Assembly: GCA_027946365.1 (NCBI GenBank)
Contig: JAPEUQ010000006.1
Location: forward strand, 1,302,001 to 1,366,000
Reading direction: 5' to 3'
Source of the DNA: Kalmusia sp. IMI 367209
Lineage: Eukaryota; Ascomycota; Dothideomycetes; Pleosporales; Didymosphaeriaceae
Length of the DNA: 64,000 bases
The notes beneath the pieces were generated by a model, which saw only the letters and a program-made list of their open reading frames with translations, was not told the origin of the DNA and did no database searches. This document shows, piece after piece, positions 46,629 to 56,709 of the stretch. The first letter of the stretch is position 1; each line of letters opens with the position of its first letter. Position numbers and translations under genes: made by a program.

Positions 46629-47316
46629 ATGGATGTACGGCTTCGCAATGTTTAATCAACACGATGAATTTGCTGACAGCAGTTGTGTAAAGGTCTACTA
46701 CTTCTACAGCTACGGCACGGCAGCATGGCTAGCTTTGCAAGCTGCTCCTCTCATTGCATCACCGACTATGATTGCAGCCCTACTCTCTCCAGAAGTTCGA
46801 GAAGCATCCAGTGCGCAATATGTTTTCGACGGGTACAAGGTCAACCCCGCTAATACCTGCCACAGCCCTCGAGGTCTACTTCTCTCGATCTCTCGGCTTC
46901 TCCCTCCTTGCGATAGGCGCGCTGAATGTTCTCCTTACGGGCTCTGTCCCACTGTCGAGCCGACTTAGTGAAGGTGATACTATCGCTTCTTCTTACTTTG
47001 TATAATCGGCTGACGCGGTGCAGGTGCCACGACGTCAGCAGCAGATCCTAAAGCGCCATATGCCCTTCCCACGCTCACCATCACGGCATTCTTCCACGCT
47101 ACCCTGGCCTTTTACGGCTATGCCATGTGGACCGAGACTGGCGTCTTTTCGTTCTCGCTCGGCACGATTGGTAGCGGCTTCTTCTGCGCAGTAGCACTAT
47201 GGTGTATTCTATTTGCCAGCAGTAATGGGAGGATCAGTCGCAAGACTGGTGCGGACAAGCGGACAAGCGGTTTTCCCTTCAAAAACACGGAAGCAGACAA
47301 GAAGAAGGGCAGATAA
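46629..47316 (+). CDS. Small multi-pass membrane protein, unknown function
   Basis: About 174 aa with roughly four hydrophobic segments (around GTAAWLALQAAPLIA, SLGFSLLAIGALNVLL, ALPTLTITAFFHATLAFYGY and TIGSGFFCAVALWCILFA) and a Lys-rich C-terminal tail (ending EADKKKGR) likely facing the cytosol. Preferred exons are 46629-46634, 46693-46810, 46866-46973 and 47024-47316. The first exon would encode only Met-Asp. Alternatively translation starts at the in-frame ATG at 46633 and reads straight into exon 2, giving a longer hydrophilic N-terminus. The three later junctions close in phase. I do not recognise the family; similar small membrane proteins occur in many filamentous ascomycetes. No function is proposed. 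Confidence 0.65.
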
Positions 47317-48261
47317 AAATATTCACCGCTACCGGCATCATCATAGCATATTGGCACAGGAAGGGCAATGTGCCAAGACAAGGGCAGGACTACTGATGCA
47401 GAAGTGATGTGTAGTAGATTGAGACGGTATGGAATGGCTGGTCTTTTGTCATTCATTGGGTCTCACGCTACTACTATATTTTCATTCTATGTTCTCACCG
47501 ATCTGCACACGGTCGTCTTCTTCTACATGTAAGAGGAGATGAACAAGAAGTTACAAAGCACTCAATACAGCGAATGAGGCAAGGAACTAGTTGTTATTAC
47601 AGTTTAAAACGTGACACTCAATATGACAGACTCTCGTGCATCACAAAGTCCTAATTTTATAACAAAGTATTGCTCTTGGCTAGAAGACTAATGGGAGAAG
47701 TAAATGGCGTTTCAAATGCCCAACAAGACATGAAAGCCACTAGTCTGTTAGGATCTGTAATAGAAAAGATGATATCGGAATCAAAGTTCGCGGATGGCGA
47801 GTTTATTTGGGATAGATCGAGGTATTTTCGTCGATGAGGGACTTTGCAAAAACGAGTCAGCAAGATAAAGAGTATTAGAAACTGGATTTGGATGCTTGAG
47901 TAGATGTATCAGATCAAGTGTAGTGTATGAGTACTCCGCATGCGGGTTGCTGTGAGCGCGCCGTTGGAATTGCAGAACTCAATAGATTCATCACAACAAG
48001 TGAAAAGGCGGGGAGTGCTGCTTACAGTCTGCTTAGGGCCATGTGAGAGTCATAGAATACCGCGTTTGGGGTTCTCAGCAACGTGTTATACACATCGTGC
48101 CTTCACCTGCGCGAGTGGAGGAGTGTGCGTCGAAAAGTTCGATTCCCAAGCTCACCTCCGTCGTGGCCCGTGCTCCCTTCAACCCGTGGAACGCGTCTCT
48201 TCCTCCCCTTCTCAACAACCATCGCTCCGCTTCTTCCACAAAAACCCTCGCAGCCGCCACA
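47317..48261. other. Intergenic, upstream of the zinc-finger gene
   Basis: No gene supported. The last 150 bp are C-rich and probably 5' UTR of the next gene. Confidence 0.5.
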
Positions 48262-49572
48262 ATGGATTCGCCAGCCTCAGACCTTTCCGACTACGCCAGC
48301 GACGATTTCCCTGAGGAAGTCAAGGGCCGCCGCATCAGCGTCGAACACACTCCGGACCACGAGCCCGCTGCGCGACCGAACAAACGCCCACGCCTACAGA
48401 ATCGCGCGCATTCAGACCCGCCTGGCAACATGCCGTCCGTTGACGACCTCGGCGAACTCTCAGAAGACACAGATGGCTCGGTGCCTGCATCACCACATCA
48501 TCCAGGCATGTCTGCAGAAGACGACTTCGGCCAGGACCAGGTTACGATATGCAAGTGGGAGGGTTGCGAGGCCGGTGATCTAGAAAATATGGACAAGCTG
48601 GTGGAACACCTACATGAGGATCACATTGGAACACGACAAAAGAAGTATAGTTGTGAATGGAGCGACTGTAACCGCAAGGGCATCCCGCATGCGAGCGGCT
48701 ATGCGTTGAGAGCACATATGCGGAGCCATACCCGCGAGAAACCATTCTACTGCACGTTGCCAGGTACATATATGACATCTGCTAATACAACGCAAGCATT
48801 GCTAATCTCCACAGAATGTGATCGCTCGTTCACGCGTTCGGATGCACTGGCAAAGCACATGCGTACAGTGCACGAGACAGAGGCTCTCAGGCCCTCCGAC
48901 CCTGTCCCAAAGCACCACTCGTCGAACCCTTCGAACAAGTTTCAGCGCATCAAACTCGTCCTTAGTGAGGAGAAGAGGTCCGCTGAGAAGGGCTCCACAC
49001 CCGGTTCACCTTTGTCTCATCCGCCAAATAGTGCTACTCTTCCTCCGAGTAGCGAAAATGAGTACACACACAACAATATTATATACATACAAGATCCTGT
49101 ATCTTCAGCCACTATGGTGCAATTTCCGCCCGACGTAAGCTTCACTCCGCATGAGCTCTCCTTGCCCGCGGACCAGCTCTTTCGCTTGCTGCGGCGGCAG
49201 CTACTCTGGGCGAACCAAGATGGCGAGAAACTGCGTGCCGAAGCCGAGACGCTCGAAAAGCAGCGCAAGCACGAGTGGGCTGCCAAGGAGCTGCTCGTGG
49301 AGAACGTCCTAGAAGGCGAGCGTGCTAGTGAGAAGCGCAGACGTTTAGAGGCCGGGGAAGAGGGCGAGCCCGAATACGTGACGCAGCTAGATGCAGATAT
49401 TGTTCTAGCAAAGAAACTCAACATCGAACCGAAGGATGGCAAGATGCCTTGGTGGCGCGAGGAGGACTGGCTACACGGTCAAGCCGAGTCAGCAGATCGA
49501 GGGGAACAGGTAGCTGAAGCACCTTTGGCCGATTCGATGTCTGGGATACAAGCAACTGCAGAAGCGACGTGA
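48262..49572 (+). CDS. iec1: C2H2 zinc-finger protein, probable INO80-complex Iec1-like factor
   Basis: 419 aa in two exons, 48262-48763 and 48815-49572. The N-terminal 90 residues are acidic and Ser/Pro-rich. Three C2H2 fingers follow. The first is CKWEGC...HLHEDHI. The second is CEWSDC...LRAHMRSH, with the linker TREKPF. The third is CTLPECDRSF...LAKHMRTVH, which is completed only after splicing. A coiled region (about residues 310-355, with QRKHEWAAKELLVENVL) ends in PWWREEDW. The finger arrangement resembles YY1/Iec1 of the INO80 chromatin remodeller, and the C-terminal Trp-rich phrase is common to fungal members as I remember them. It could be another C2H2 regulator. The 51-bp intron is in frame and stop-free, so retention would insert 17 residues in finger 3. 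Confidence 0.72.
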   Translation: MDSPASDLSDYASDDFPEEVKGRRISVEHTPDHEPAARPNKRPRLQNRAHSDPPGNMPSVDDLGELSEDTDGSVPASPHHPGMSAEDDFGQDQVTICKWEGCEAGDLENMDKLVEHLHEDHIGTRQKKYSCEWSDCNRKGIPHASGYALRAHMRSHTREKPFYCTLPGTYMTSANTTQALLISTECDRSFTRSDALAKHMRTVHETEALRPSDPVPKHHSSNPSNKFQRIKLVLSEEKRSAEKGSTPGSPLSHPPNSATLPPSSENEYTHNNIIYIQDPVSSATMVQFPPDVSFTPHELSLPADQLFRLLRRQLLWANQDGEKLRAEAETLEKQRKHEWAAKELLVENVLEGERASEKRRRLEAGEEGEPEYVTQLDADIVLAKKLNIEPKDGKMPWWREEDWLHGQAESADRGEQVAEAPLADSMSGIQATAEAT

Positions 49573-49702
49573 GGACACAGGCGAGTTCGAGATCTATTTA
49601 TTATCTTCAAGAGTTACGGACAGCAGAAAGGATACCCTAGTTTTTGTGTACAATAAAACATTCATATCTGGATCGCCTCCACCTCATAGGTTCCCGTATC
49701 CC

Positions 49703-50796
49703 CTACTGCTCGAGATGTCCCTGAAGGAACGCTGGGTACCGGTGACCTTGAATTGGGAACTTCTTTAGAATGTCTGAAATCACGGCGATGTCCTCGTCGC
49801 TGAGCTTTAGTAGTGTCGTATTCTCTTTCACTCTTGACTCTGTAGTTGCTCCAGGAATTGGAATGATCTCGGCCAGGCCGTTCTTCCCGCTGTGAGCGAG
49901 GATCCAGCCGAGCGCGACTTGTCCAGGCGTTGCATTTTTTTGCTTTGCAATCTTTTCCACCTCGTGCAAGAGCTTAATATTCTCGTCGAACACGTCGGGC
50001 TGGAAGCGTGGCATGTGTCGCAACAACGAGTTTTCCGGTATGTCTTCGTACTTTTGGAATTGTCCGGTCTGTAGGGCATTAGCTGTGATCATGTCGAAGC
50101 AATGGCAGGAATGTGTACCAAGAAGCCTCGTCCCAGCGGCGAGTACGCAACAATAGGAATACCCAGCTCTCCGCACGTCTGCGCAATACCGTTGGTGAGG
50201 ATATCCGTGCTCCACAGCGACAACTCGACTTCCACCGCTGAAACAGGGTAGATCGCGTGCACCTTCCTTATCGTATTCGCGTTCACCTCGCTCAAACTGA
50301 TGCCCCCAACCTTGCCCTTTTTGACGTAATCCGCAATCGTGCCGATCGTCTCCTCGAAAGGCACGTTGGGATCGAGACGCGCTACCTCGAACAGATCAAG
50401 AAACTTCTTGCCATCTAGAACCTTGAGACATTCCTCGATGCTGCGGGAGACGTTGGCTGCGGTGCCGATGGGATTGGCGGTTCCGGGCTCGCAGCCGCCC
50501 TTGATGGAGAGGACGACTTTGTCTGCGTCCTCGGGATACTGAGTGAAGTATTCATTAAGAAGATGCAGCGAGTTGCGCTCGACGGTGCCGTAGATTTCGC
50601 CGCCGTTCCAGAAGTTGGAGCCCGAGGTGACGGCCGCGCGCATGGCGGAGATGGCTTGCTTCGCAGGCGCAGGGTCGGCGCGCCATGTGAAGCCTGGTCA
50701 GTGTTAGAAGTGCTAATCTATCCAGAGTAAAAGAGTGAATGTACCCATGAGGCCGTAGCCGATCTGGCCGACTTCTTTGTCATTGAGCTTGACCAT
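49703..50796 (-). CDS. Aldo-keto reductase (pyridoxal reductase-like)
   Basis: 330 aa in three exons on the minus strand: 50796-50745, 50693-50119 and 50068-49703. It is an (alpha/beta)8 NADPH-dependent reductase. The start MVKLNDKEVGQIGYGLMGFTW is characteristic of AKR8-type pyridoxal reductases. The active-site region reads NFWNGGEIYGT, where the catalytic Tyr is present, and KVVLSIKGGCEPG carries the Lys. The second half has VAYSPLGRGFLTGQF across the last splice, and IPIPGATTESRVKENT is the cofactor-binding C-terminal motif. Likely reaction: pyridoxal to pyridoxine with NADPH in the cytosol. Fungi carry many paralogues, so the substrate is only probable. Confidence 0.88.
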
Positions 50797-51427
50797 GTTC
50801 TAGATTGTTTAGTGTGGTGTTTTGGGTGCGGGGAGCTACTTGATGTAGAGAGAGCTATGTATGCTAGGATGCAATGACGCGAGCTGGAAGCTTTGCAGAC
50901 TGGTGATTGAAAGCACTGCTCAGAGCTCCACAGGCTGTTTATATATCTATGGCAATTACAATAGGCTTCCGATGCTGCCTTTGTCAATCTAGCTCGATAG
51001 GGTACTCCAGAGTGTTACGTCAACGAGGAAGCTTGCCCCGCCATAGCCAACGCAAGGCCACCGCCTTAGCTCCGTCGGCTATCTCCATGAGGTTCGACTT
51101 GAAGCCCTTCGCGGACAAGGAAAAGGACTTAAGTGAGGAAGAAATTTACTTGAGTTAGCGAGGCGGATGAGAGGTGCTTTGGATCAGGTCTTTAGTCCGG
51201 GACGGTTTGGTGCTGACCGGAGGATAGGTATGATGACGGGCCGGAGAATGGCGCTCAACGGAGTTAAGACGTGCGACATGAGGTTCGCACGGTTGCGCTA
51301 CGCGACGCTTTCACTATTAACACTAACTCCTTGATGTGATGAGTAACATGCTCTTTGGAGCGCTGCATTGTTTTCGCGAGTGCGGTCTCATTGTGTGTCC
51401 TCTCATGTAATTCACGGCCTCAATGGC
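50797..51427. other. Intergenic, aldo-keto reductase upstream region
   Basis: It lies between the reductase start and the 3' end of the ceramidase gene. No gene recognised. Confidence 0.5.
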
Positions 51428-52762
51428 CTACATCGCTTTTTTTCCTTTGGACTTGCCCTCGCCCTCCAAATCTCGCAGCACTGTGTTGACTGGCCACACA
51501 AAGCCTTCCTCGATCCTATCCGTCTCTCCTTCTTCAACGGTGACGAGATACTCTACGAGCGCCATGCCTACGTATGCACCGATGCCAGTCAGAATATGCC
51601 ACCATCTGACAAAACAGGTACAATTAGCGGATGCAATGATAGATCTCCATTGTAGACTTGCTTACCCGTGCAATTCGAAAATGAATGCCCATGGAATGCC
51701 GAGAGTGCGTTTGATGCTCGTCACGTAGGAGCATAAATGAACATCAATATTCCAGACGAAGTATCCGAACAATCCACTCCCTTTATTACATGTTAGTTGA
51801 AACAAAGCCTGCTGATAAGGTCATTCGTGCTACAAACAACTTACCCAATCCCCAGTTCGCTAGGTTGACTAGTCTCTTCCTCGAATCGGCACTCTTAATG
51901 CGCTCGCGGATGAGCTGGCGAATCTTTCTGCCACAAAGAAAGACCATCGTGGCAAAAGTTATCTGATGAACGATGACTTCGTCTGCCCAGCAGTGGTAAA
52001 CCGAGACTGGGATGAGGATGCCGAGGATGATGAGGGTGGTGGTGCGTCGATGTGATGGAGATGTATTGAAGGTCTGTAGTTGATGGAGTAGAGCTCCAAC
52101 GGCGAGGAACATTGAAAGGTCATCGCCTAATACATTTAGTCTTGAACAACGATGATAGGGTGGGTTTGAGCAAATTTGCAATGATCTCGCCTCTCTATAA
52201 TGTACCGCGCACTTGTTCTTCTTCTAAAATGCAGCACACAGAGATGGTATGCTTGGCAGAGAGACATTGATGACGAAACGAACGTTCAAGTTTGACTTAC
52301 CCATCTGGCTATGGTAGTTCAGCGTGGCATGAAACCATGCTGAAAGAACACCGACACCGATCAGGCCCCAGTAAGGGAACGCCAAAGTCGATAACAATCC
52401 GCCATCTTTCCGAGGGCCAACTCTTCGCAGTCCATGTACACCATATATTACTAGCCAAGATTAGTTCACGTATCAATATTGAGATATCTCTACCAGGTGG
52501 GACATACCGTATGTAAGATTTGTGAGCGTGTTTACGAACTCAGCAATGTACGTCGTGATGACGTAGTCCTTTGCAATTTTTAGCATAAGAACATCTCAAT
52601 GAAGCGAAGCAAATACCTCTTCGCAAAAGCTTCAGAATAGTCAGCATCATCTTTACGGACCAAAATATGTGCCAAGGCAACAATCTCGCAGACTTACTTC
52701 GAATTCGAGCTCGGTATACCCCAAGCACCGTGCCCAGGGCTTTCGGCGTAGTTCCAGCGCAT
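51428..52762 (-). CDS. Alkaline ceramidase (Ypc1/Ydc1/ACER family)
   Basis: An integral ER/Golgi enzyme that hydrolyses ceramide to a sphingoid base and fatty acid. Seven exons on the minus strand (52762-52698, 52629-52617, 52568-52508, 52450-52301, 52126-51845, 51780-51666, 51605-51428) give 287 aa. Metal-site motifs are in order: NFCEEDYVITTYIAEFVNTLTN at the start, AWFHATLNYHSQMGDDLSMFLA in the middle, and LHGWWHILTGIGAY near the end. Together they carry the His and Asp/Glu ligands of the zinc site. About seven membrane helices are expected. The second exon is only 13 nt and supplies the Phe-Cys-Glu-Glu of the first motif, so it cannot be dropped. The family call is firm; preference for phyto- or dihydroceramide cannot be read. 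Confidence 0.92.
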
Positions 52763-53098
52763 TGTTGTTGTGCAAATGCAATGTGCTGAAGTATAAGCAC
52801 AGCACAGCACAGCTGATTTTACGGAGTTTTGGTTGGTGTTTGTCGGAATCCGCGGTCGTGTGGTGGAGATCGATTGGACGATTTCTGATCCAGCGCTAGC
52901 CCGAATTTTGTGCAGCGCGATTGTAAGCACAAACAATTGCTCTTCTATGCATATTGTTTGCTAATCACGCTCAAAGACGAGCATTTTGCAAGCATACTAA
53001 AAAACTTACATAACTAAAATAAACAACCAAAAAAGAGAGCTTAATCGTGCTTACACCGTCGTCAACAGAACAGAACAAAAAAGGAAAAATCAACTTCA
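52763..53098. other. Intergenic, ceramidase upstream / tRNA 3' side
   Basis: An A-rich stretch lies near 53000-53095. The T run that this gives on the minus strand directly after the tRNA could act as the Pol III terminator, although it is broken into short blocks. Confidence 0.4.
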
Positions 53099-53186
53099 GG
53101 GTCTTACCGCGATTCGAACGCGGGGCCTCTCGCAAGTTTGCTCAGGTGCGCCCTAAGCGAGAATCATACCTCTAGACCATAAGACC
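53099..53186 (-). tRNA. tRNA-Pro (AGG) with a 16-nt intron
   Basis: 88 nt on the minus strand. The acceptor stem GGTCTTA pairs with TAAGACC, followed by discriminator C. The T arm is CCGCG-TTCGAAT-CGCGG. The anticodon stem CTCGC/GCGAG encloses a loop beginning TTAGGG, giving anticodon AGG. An insert of about 16 nt after position 37 (beginning cgcacctgag) is the usual place for a eukaryotic tRNA intron. Boundaries are from stem pairing by eye. Confidence 0.92.
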
Positions 53187-54372
53187 TGATTGGCTACTTT
53201 TGATAGAAAATGTCATGTTAACGTAATCTATATTTCAAGAAAGAAATGAGAGAAATGAAGGAACGAGCCCTCGGAAGCGACTTGATGCACATTGGGGACA
53301 TAGGGGGATACGGCGATGACTGGGAATGTATCCGAGCTAGGGAAAGAATCTGCTCGTTGCGCATGCCGCTTACGGTCATGGAGACCCACACCAGACCAAT
53401 CGTGTATGAACAAGATGAAAGCCGGTATCGCGCCATTATACAGTGTACAAACTATAGGAAACACGACGGTTTGGTTTCAACACAGCCTTGGAATGGCAGA
53501 CTCACGAATCAAAACTCGAGGCAGTACCATTCAGATCTTGTAAAAGCTCCTGAGTCCCTAACAAACCTAGATATAGACGAGTCAACATGTCAGTCGGACA
53601 ACCAGTCAATGACTCGAACCAATCTTCGGAGATCCTTCGTGGTAGAAAATCGATCAGGTCGTACAAGTAGTGACAGACACAATCGGATTCGACGAGGGTC
53701 AGACTCAGAAACAATAAAGGGCTCGTGGAGGTCCTAAAGCTTGGAATCTTCTTGTGATCGCGCACGCCAACGAACCTCAACGCTCCCAGCCGACTCAGGT
53801 TTGTTACCGTCGATACGCATTATCGTCGCCAGGAACCTTTCAATCCGCTATCTTGCTTGTCCTCCTCACGGTTCTACTCCTGCCGTCTTGACTTAGAAAA
53901 TCTGCGTATGAGGGCCACGACGCGCTCTGATTGAGCATGATCGATCATCACGAAGCCGTTGTAACAAAATAAACGGCATGCAAGCCACTTACGGCTACTC
54001 CAGACGGCAGACCTCCACACCCGCTAGCCTCCCCGCCCATTGATTCTTGATCATCCTAAGCCCGATTTCGAGAATTTCCACCAATGAGGGCGGTCATCTC
54101 CACCTCTCGCTTCACATATCCCTGGCTCCACCATCGCGTCACCAAGGCATCGAACCACCGAGTTGACCTAATGACGAACCTCGGTCGCAGCCAAGGGGGG
54201 CCAAGTACTGACGGTTGAGATGCTGAATTATGGATGCATTCGGACCAACTATTTGGAAAGGGAAATGCTCGACACGCTCTCGCAGATATATTTGGGCTCC
54301 TGTCTCGTCCCAAGAGCGGCCAGCTGCTTGTTTCACTTTAGATACTGAGCCCTGAGGGCAATACTACTCATA
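53187..54372. other. Intergenic, nothing supported
   Basis: A 163-codon plus-strand frame (53246-53737) starts with ATG but is polar, has no family match I know and overlaps several minus-strand frames, so I do not call it. The rest is unremarkable. Confidence 0.45.
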
Positions 54373-56363
54373 ATGGGGCTACCGACGTTACCCAAGATCT
54401 ACAATGTCTATTTTCTAGCGATAGTTGCCACCATGGGTGGAATGTTGTTCGGCTTTGATATCTCGTCAATGAGTGCGATTATTGGAACAGACCAATATCG
54501 GTGAGTAGTACTACGCTAAGTAATTTCATCCCATTCTAACCTACGTGCAGCAATTATTTTGACAACCCTACGGGCGTAGCTCAGGGTGCGATTGGTTCAG
54601 CGCTCGCGGCTGGCTCTGTCGTCGGATCGATTATGGCAGGTCCCATTTCTGACAAGATAGGCCGTCGGGACTCGCTTTTCTTCGCATGTCTCTGGTGGCT
54701 TGCTGGGACAGCAATTCAAGTTGCTTGCAATGGCCGAGGAATGCTGATTTCAGGTCGCGTTCTAAACGGGGTTACTGTGGGCATCACCTCATCACAAGTT
54801 CCTGTGTACCTGGCCGAGATTTCAAAGCACTCTCAGAGAGGCGCCATCATCATTATCCAGCAACTTGCAATCGAATGGGGCATTCTCATCATGCGAGTAG
54901 CCCAAGAATGCTTTTAGTGCGTCGCTAACTTGCAAGCAGGTACTTTATTGGATAAGGCTGCTCCTACATTGGCGGCCCCGAAAGTACAGCGTCTTTTAGG
55001 ACAGCTTGGGGTATTCAATTCGTTCCTTGCGTTTTCTTTATGATAGGTCTCCCATTCCTACCGCGATCCCCACGTTGGCTCGCGAAGGTCGATCGCTCCG
55101 AGGAAGCCATCCACGTTCTAGCCAACATTCAAGCCAGTGGGGACGTACAAAGTCCCTATGTTATTGCCGAATACGAGGAAATCGTCGCCGTCCTAAACGC
55201 GGAGCGGCAGGCACCGGCTGGATGGCGGAAGTTTGTCTACAACGGAATGTGGAAGCGGACGCTTGCTGGCTTCTCTGTTCAAGCCTGGCAACAACTCAGT
55301 GGCGCGAATGTTATGACATACTATGTATGTGAATCGCACGCCCCTAATCTCAACCATGTTCCAGTGGTTCTTGCAATATCGTATACCTCGTCTACCATTC
55401 AAGCTTCTCTGTATTGAATACATGCTGACTTATACTCAACCTTCTTAGGTAGTTTACATATTTTATATGGTGAGTTGATATTGAAGCAATAAGTTCATAT
55501 TGTAAAGATACATGCTCACCAAACATGTGTAGGCCGACCTTTCAGGTAACGTTAATCTGTTATCGTCCGGCGTACAATACGCATTATTCATCATATTCTC
55601 AACCGCCACGTTTTTCTTCGTCGACAAAGTCGGTCGCAGGACACTCCTTGTATATGGAGCGATCGCGATGGGTATTTGCCATTTTGTTGTTGGGGGCACC
55701 CTGGGTGCACATTACACCTACGCACCTGAGGGCGTCCATGGCGAGAAAAACGTGGTCATGAAAGTTACCGGTGGGCCTGCGCACACCGTCATCGCATTTT
55801 CATATCTCCTCATCATCATATACGCTTTGACCCTCGCACCCATCTGCTGGGTCTACGCTGCTGAAGTGTGGTCGCTTGAGACGCGTGCCACGGGGATGGG
55901 TATCGCGGCCATCGGCAACTGGCTTTTCAACTTTGGTACGTTGCAACTTACAAAAAGTTCGACCTTTGAAACTGATCTAGTCAGCCATCGGGCTTTTTAT
56001 CCCTCCCGCCTTCTTGAATATTCGGTGGAAACTGTTCATTGTCTTCGGTGTCATGTGCGTCGCTGCTGCTGTCCAGTTTTACTTTACCTATCCCGAGGTA
56101 CGTCAGTGCAATGCCATTTGCAAAGGTATGACTAATCGTGTCAGACATGTGGTAAGACTATCGAAGAAATTGAAGTGATGTTCAGCAAGGATGGCCCCCA
56201 TGCATGGAAGACTAATAAGGGACACTCCCGCCTTGACCAGGAGGTACAGGCAGTAGTCAATGCACAAGCAAAAAACGAAGCAAGGGCTAGCATCGAGAAC
56301 GTCGTTCAAAAGGACAAGGGCACCACGGCGGAGGCGATGGAGCATAAGACTGAGACAGTATGA
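54373..56363 (+). pseudogene. MFS sugar (hexose) transporter with a premature stop
   Basis: A sugar-porter-family gene in seven exons: 54373-54500, 54551-54892, 54940-55324, 55449-55469, 55533-55935, 55985-56097 and 56145-56363. Twelve helices are expected. Present are TMGGMLFGFDISSM, DKIGRRDSLF, GRVLNGVTVG with VPVYLAEIS, PRSPRWLAK, GFSVQAWQQLSGANVMTYY, DKVGRRTLL, and PETCGKTIEEIEVMF. At 54953-54955 the third exon reads GGA-TAA-GGC, where family members have an aromatic codon (Tyr-Gly-Cys-Ser). This stops translation after about 161 residues of about 536. Everything downstream is intact and in phase. The second intron starts with gcgagt, a GC donor. Either this is a very young pseudogene or the TAA is a sequencing error. 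Exon 4 is only 21 nt. Confidence 0.82.
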
Positions 56364-56709
56364 GCTACCGGACGATATGCGAAGGGCACGTCAAACTTAT
56401 TACCTGCCCGTATGCTATTTTGTTTTATTTTTTGGTCGATGTCGCATCGTTGGACTTTCGTTGTGTACCTAGGACTGGGGTGATTTGCGACACCAGAAAT
56501 TGATAACTCAAGGCTGTTTCCATGATGTGCAAGCGCGAAGTGTAATCGGTGACACAATAGAGGATTGTGTCAGGTTGCCAGCAGGGAAAGTGAGACGCCC
56601 GCGACTCCCATGTGTCGTCCGAGCTTGGCACGGATTAGCCACGAATGACGTCCAGCAATATTGCATCCTTCCTCCTCCAGCTGAACGACCGCACCCGACA
56701 TCCGGCCAC
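56364..56709. other. Intergenic, histidine kinase upstream region
   Basis: The histidine-kinase frame is open back to 56485, but I see no ATG in it before 56710. This should be promoter and 5' UTR. Confidence 0.45.

Noticed and set aside
53246..53737. 163-codon ATG frame beside the tRNA gene
   Set aside because: No recognisable domain, polar low-information sequence, and overlapping minus-strand frames of similar quality.
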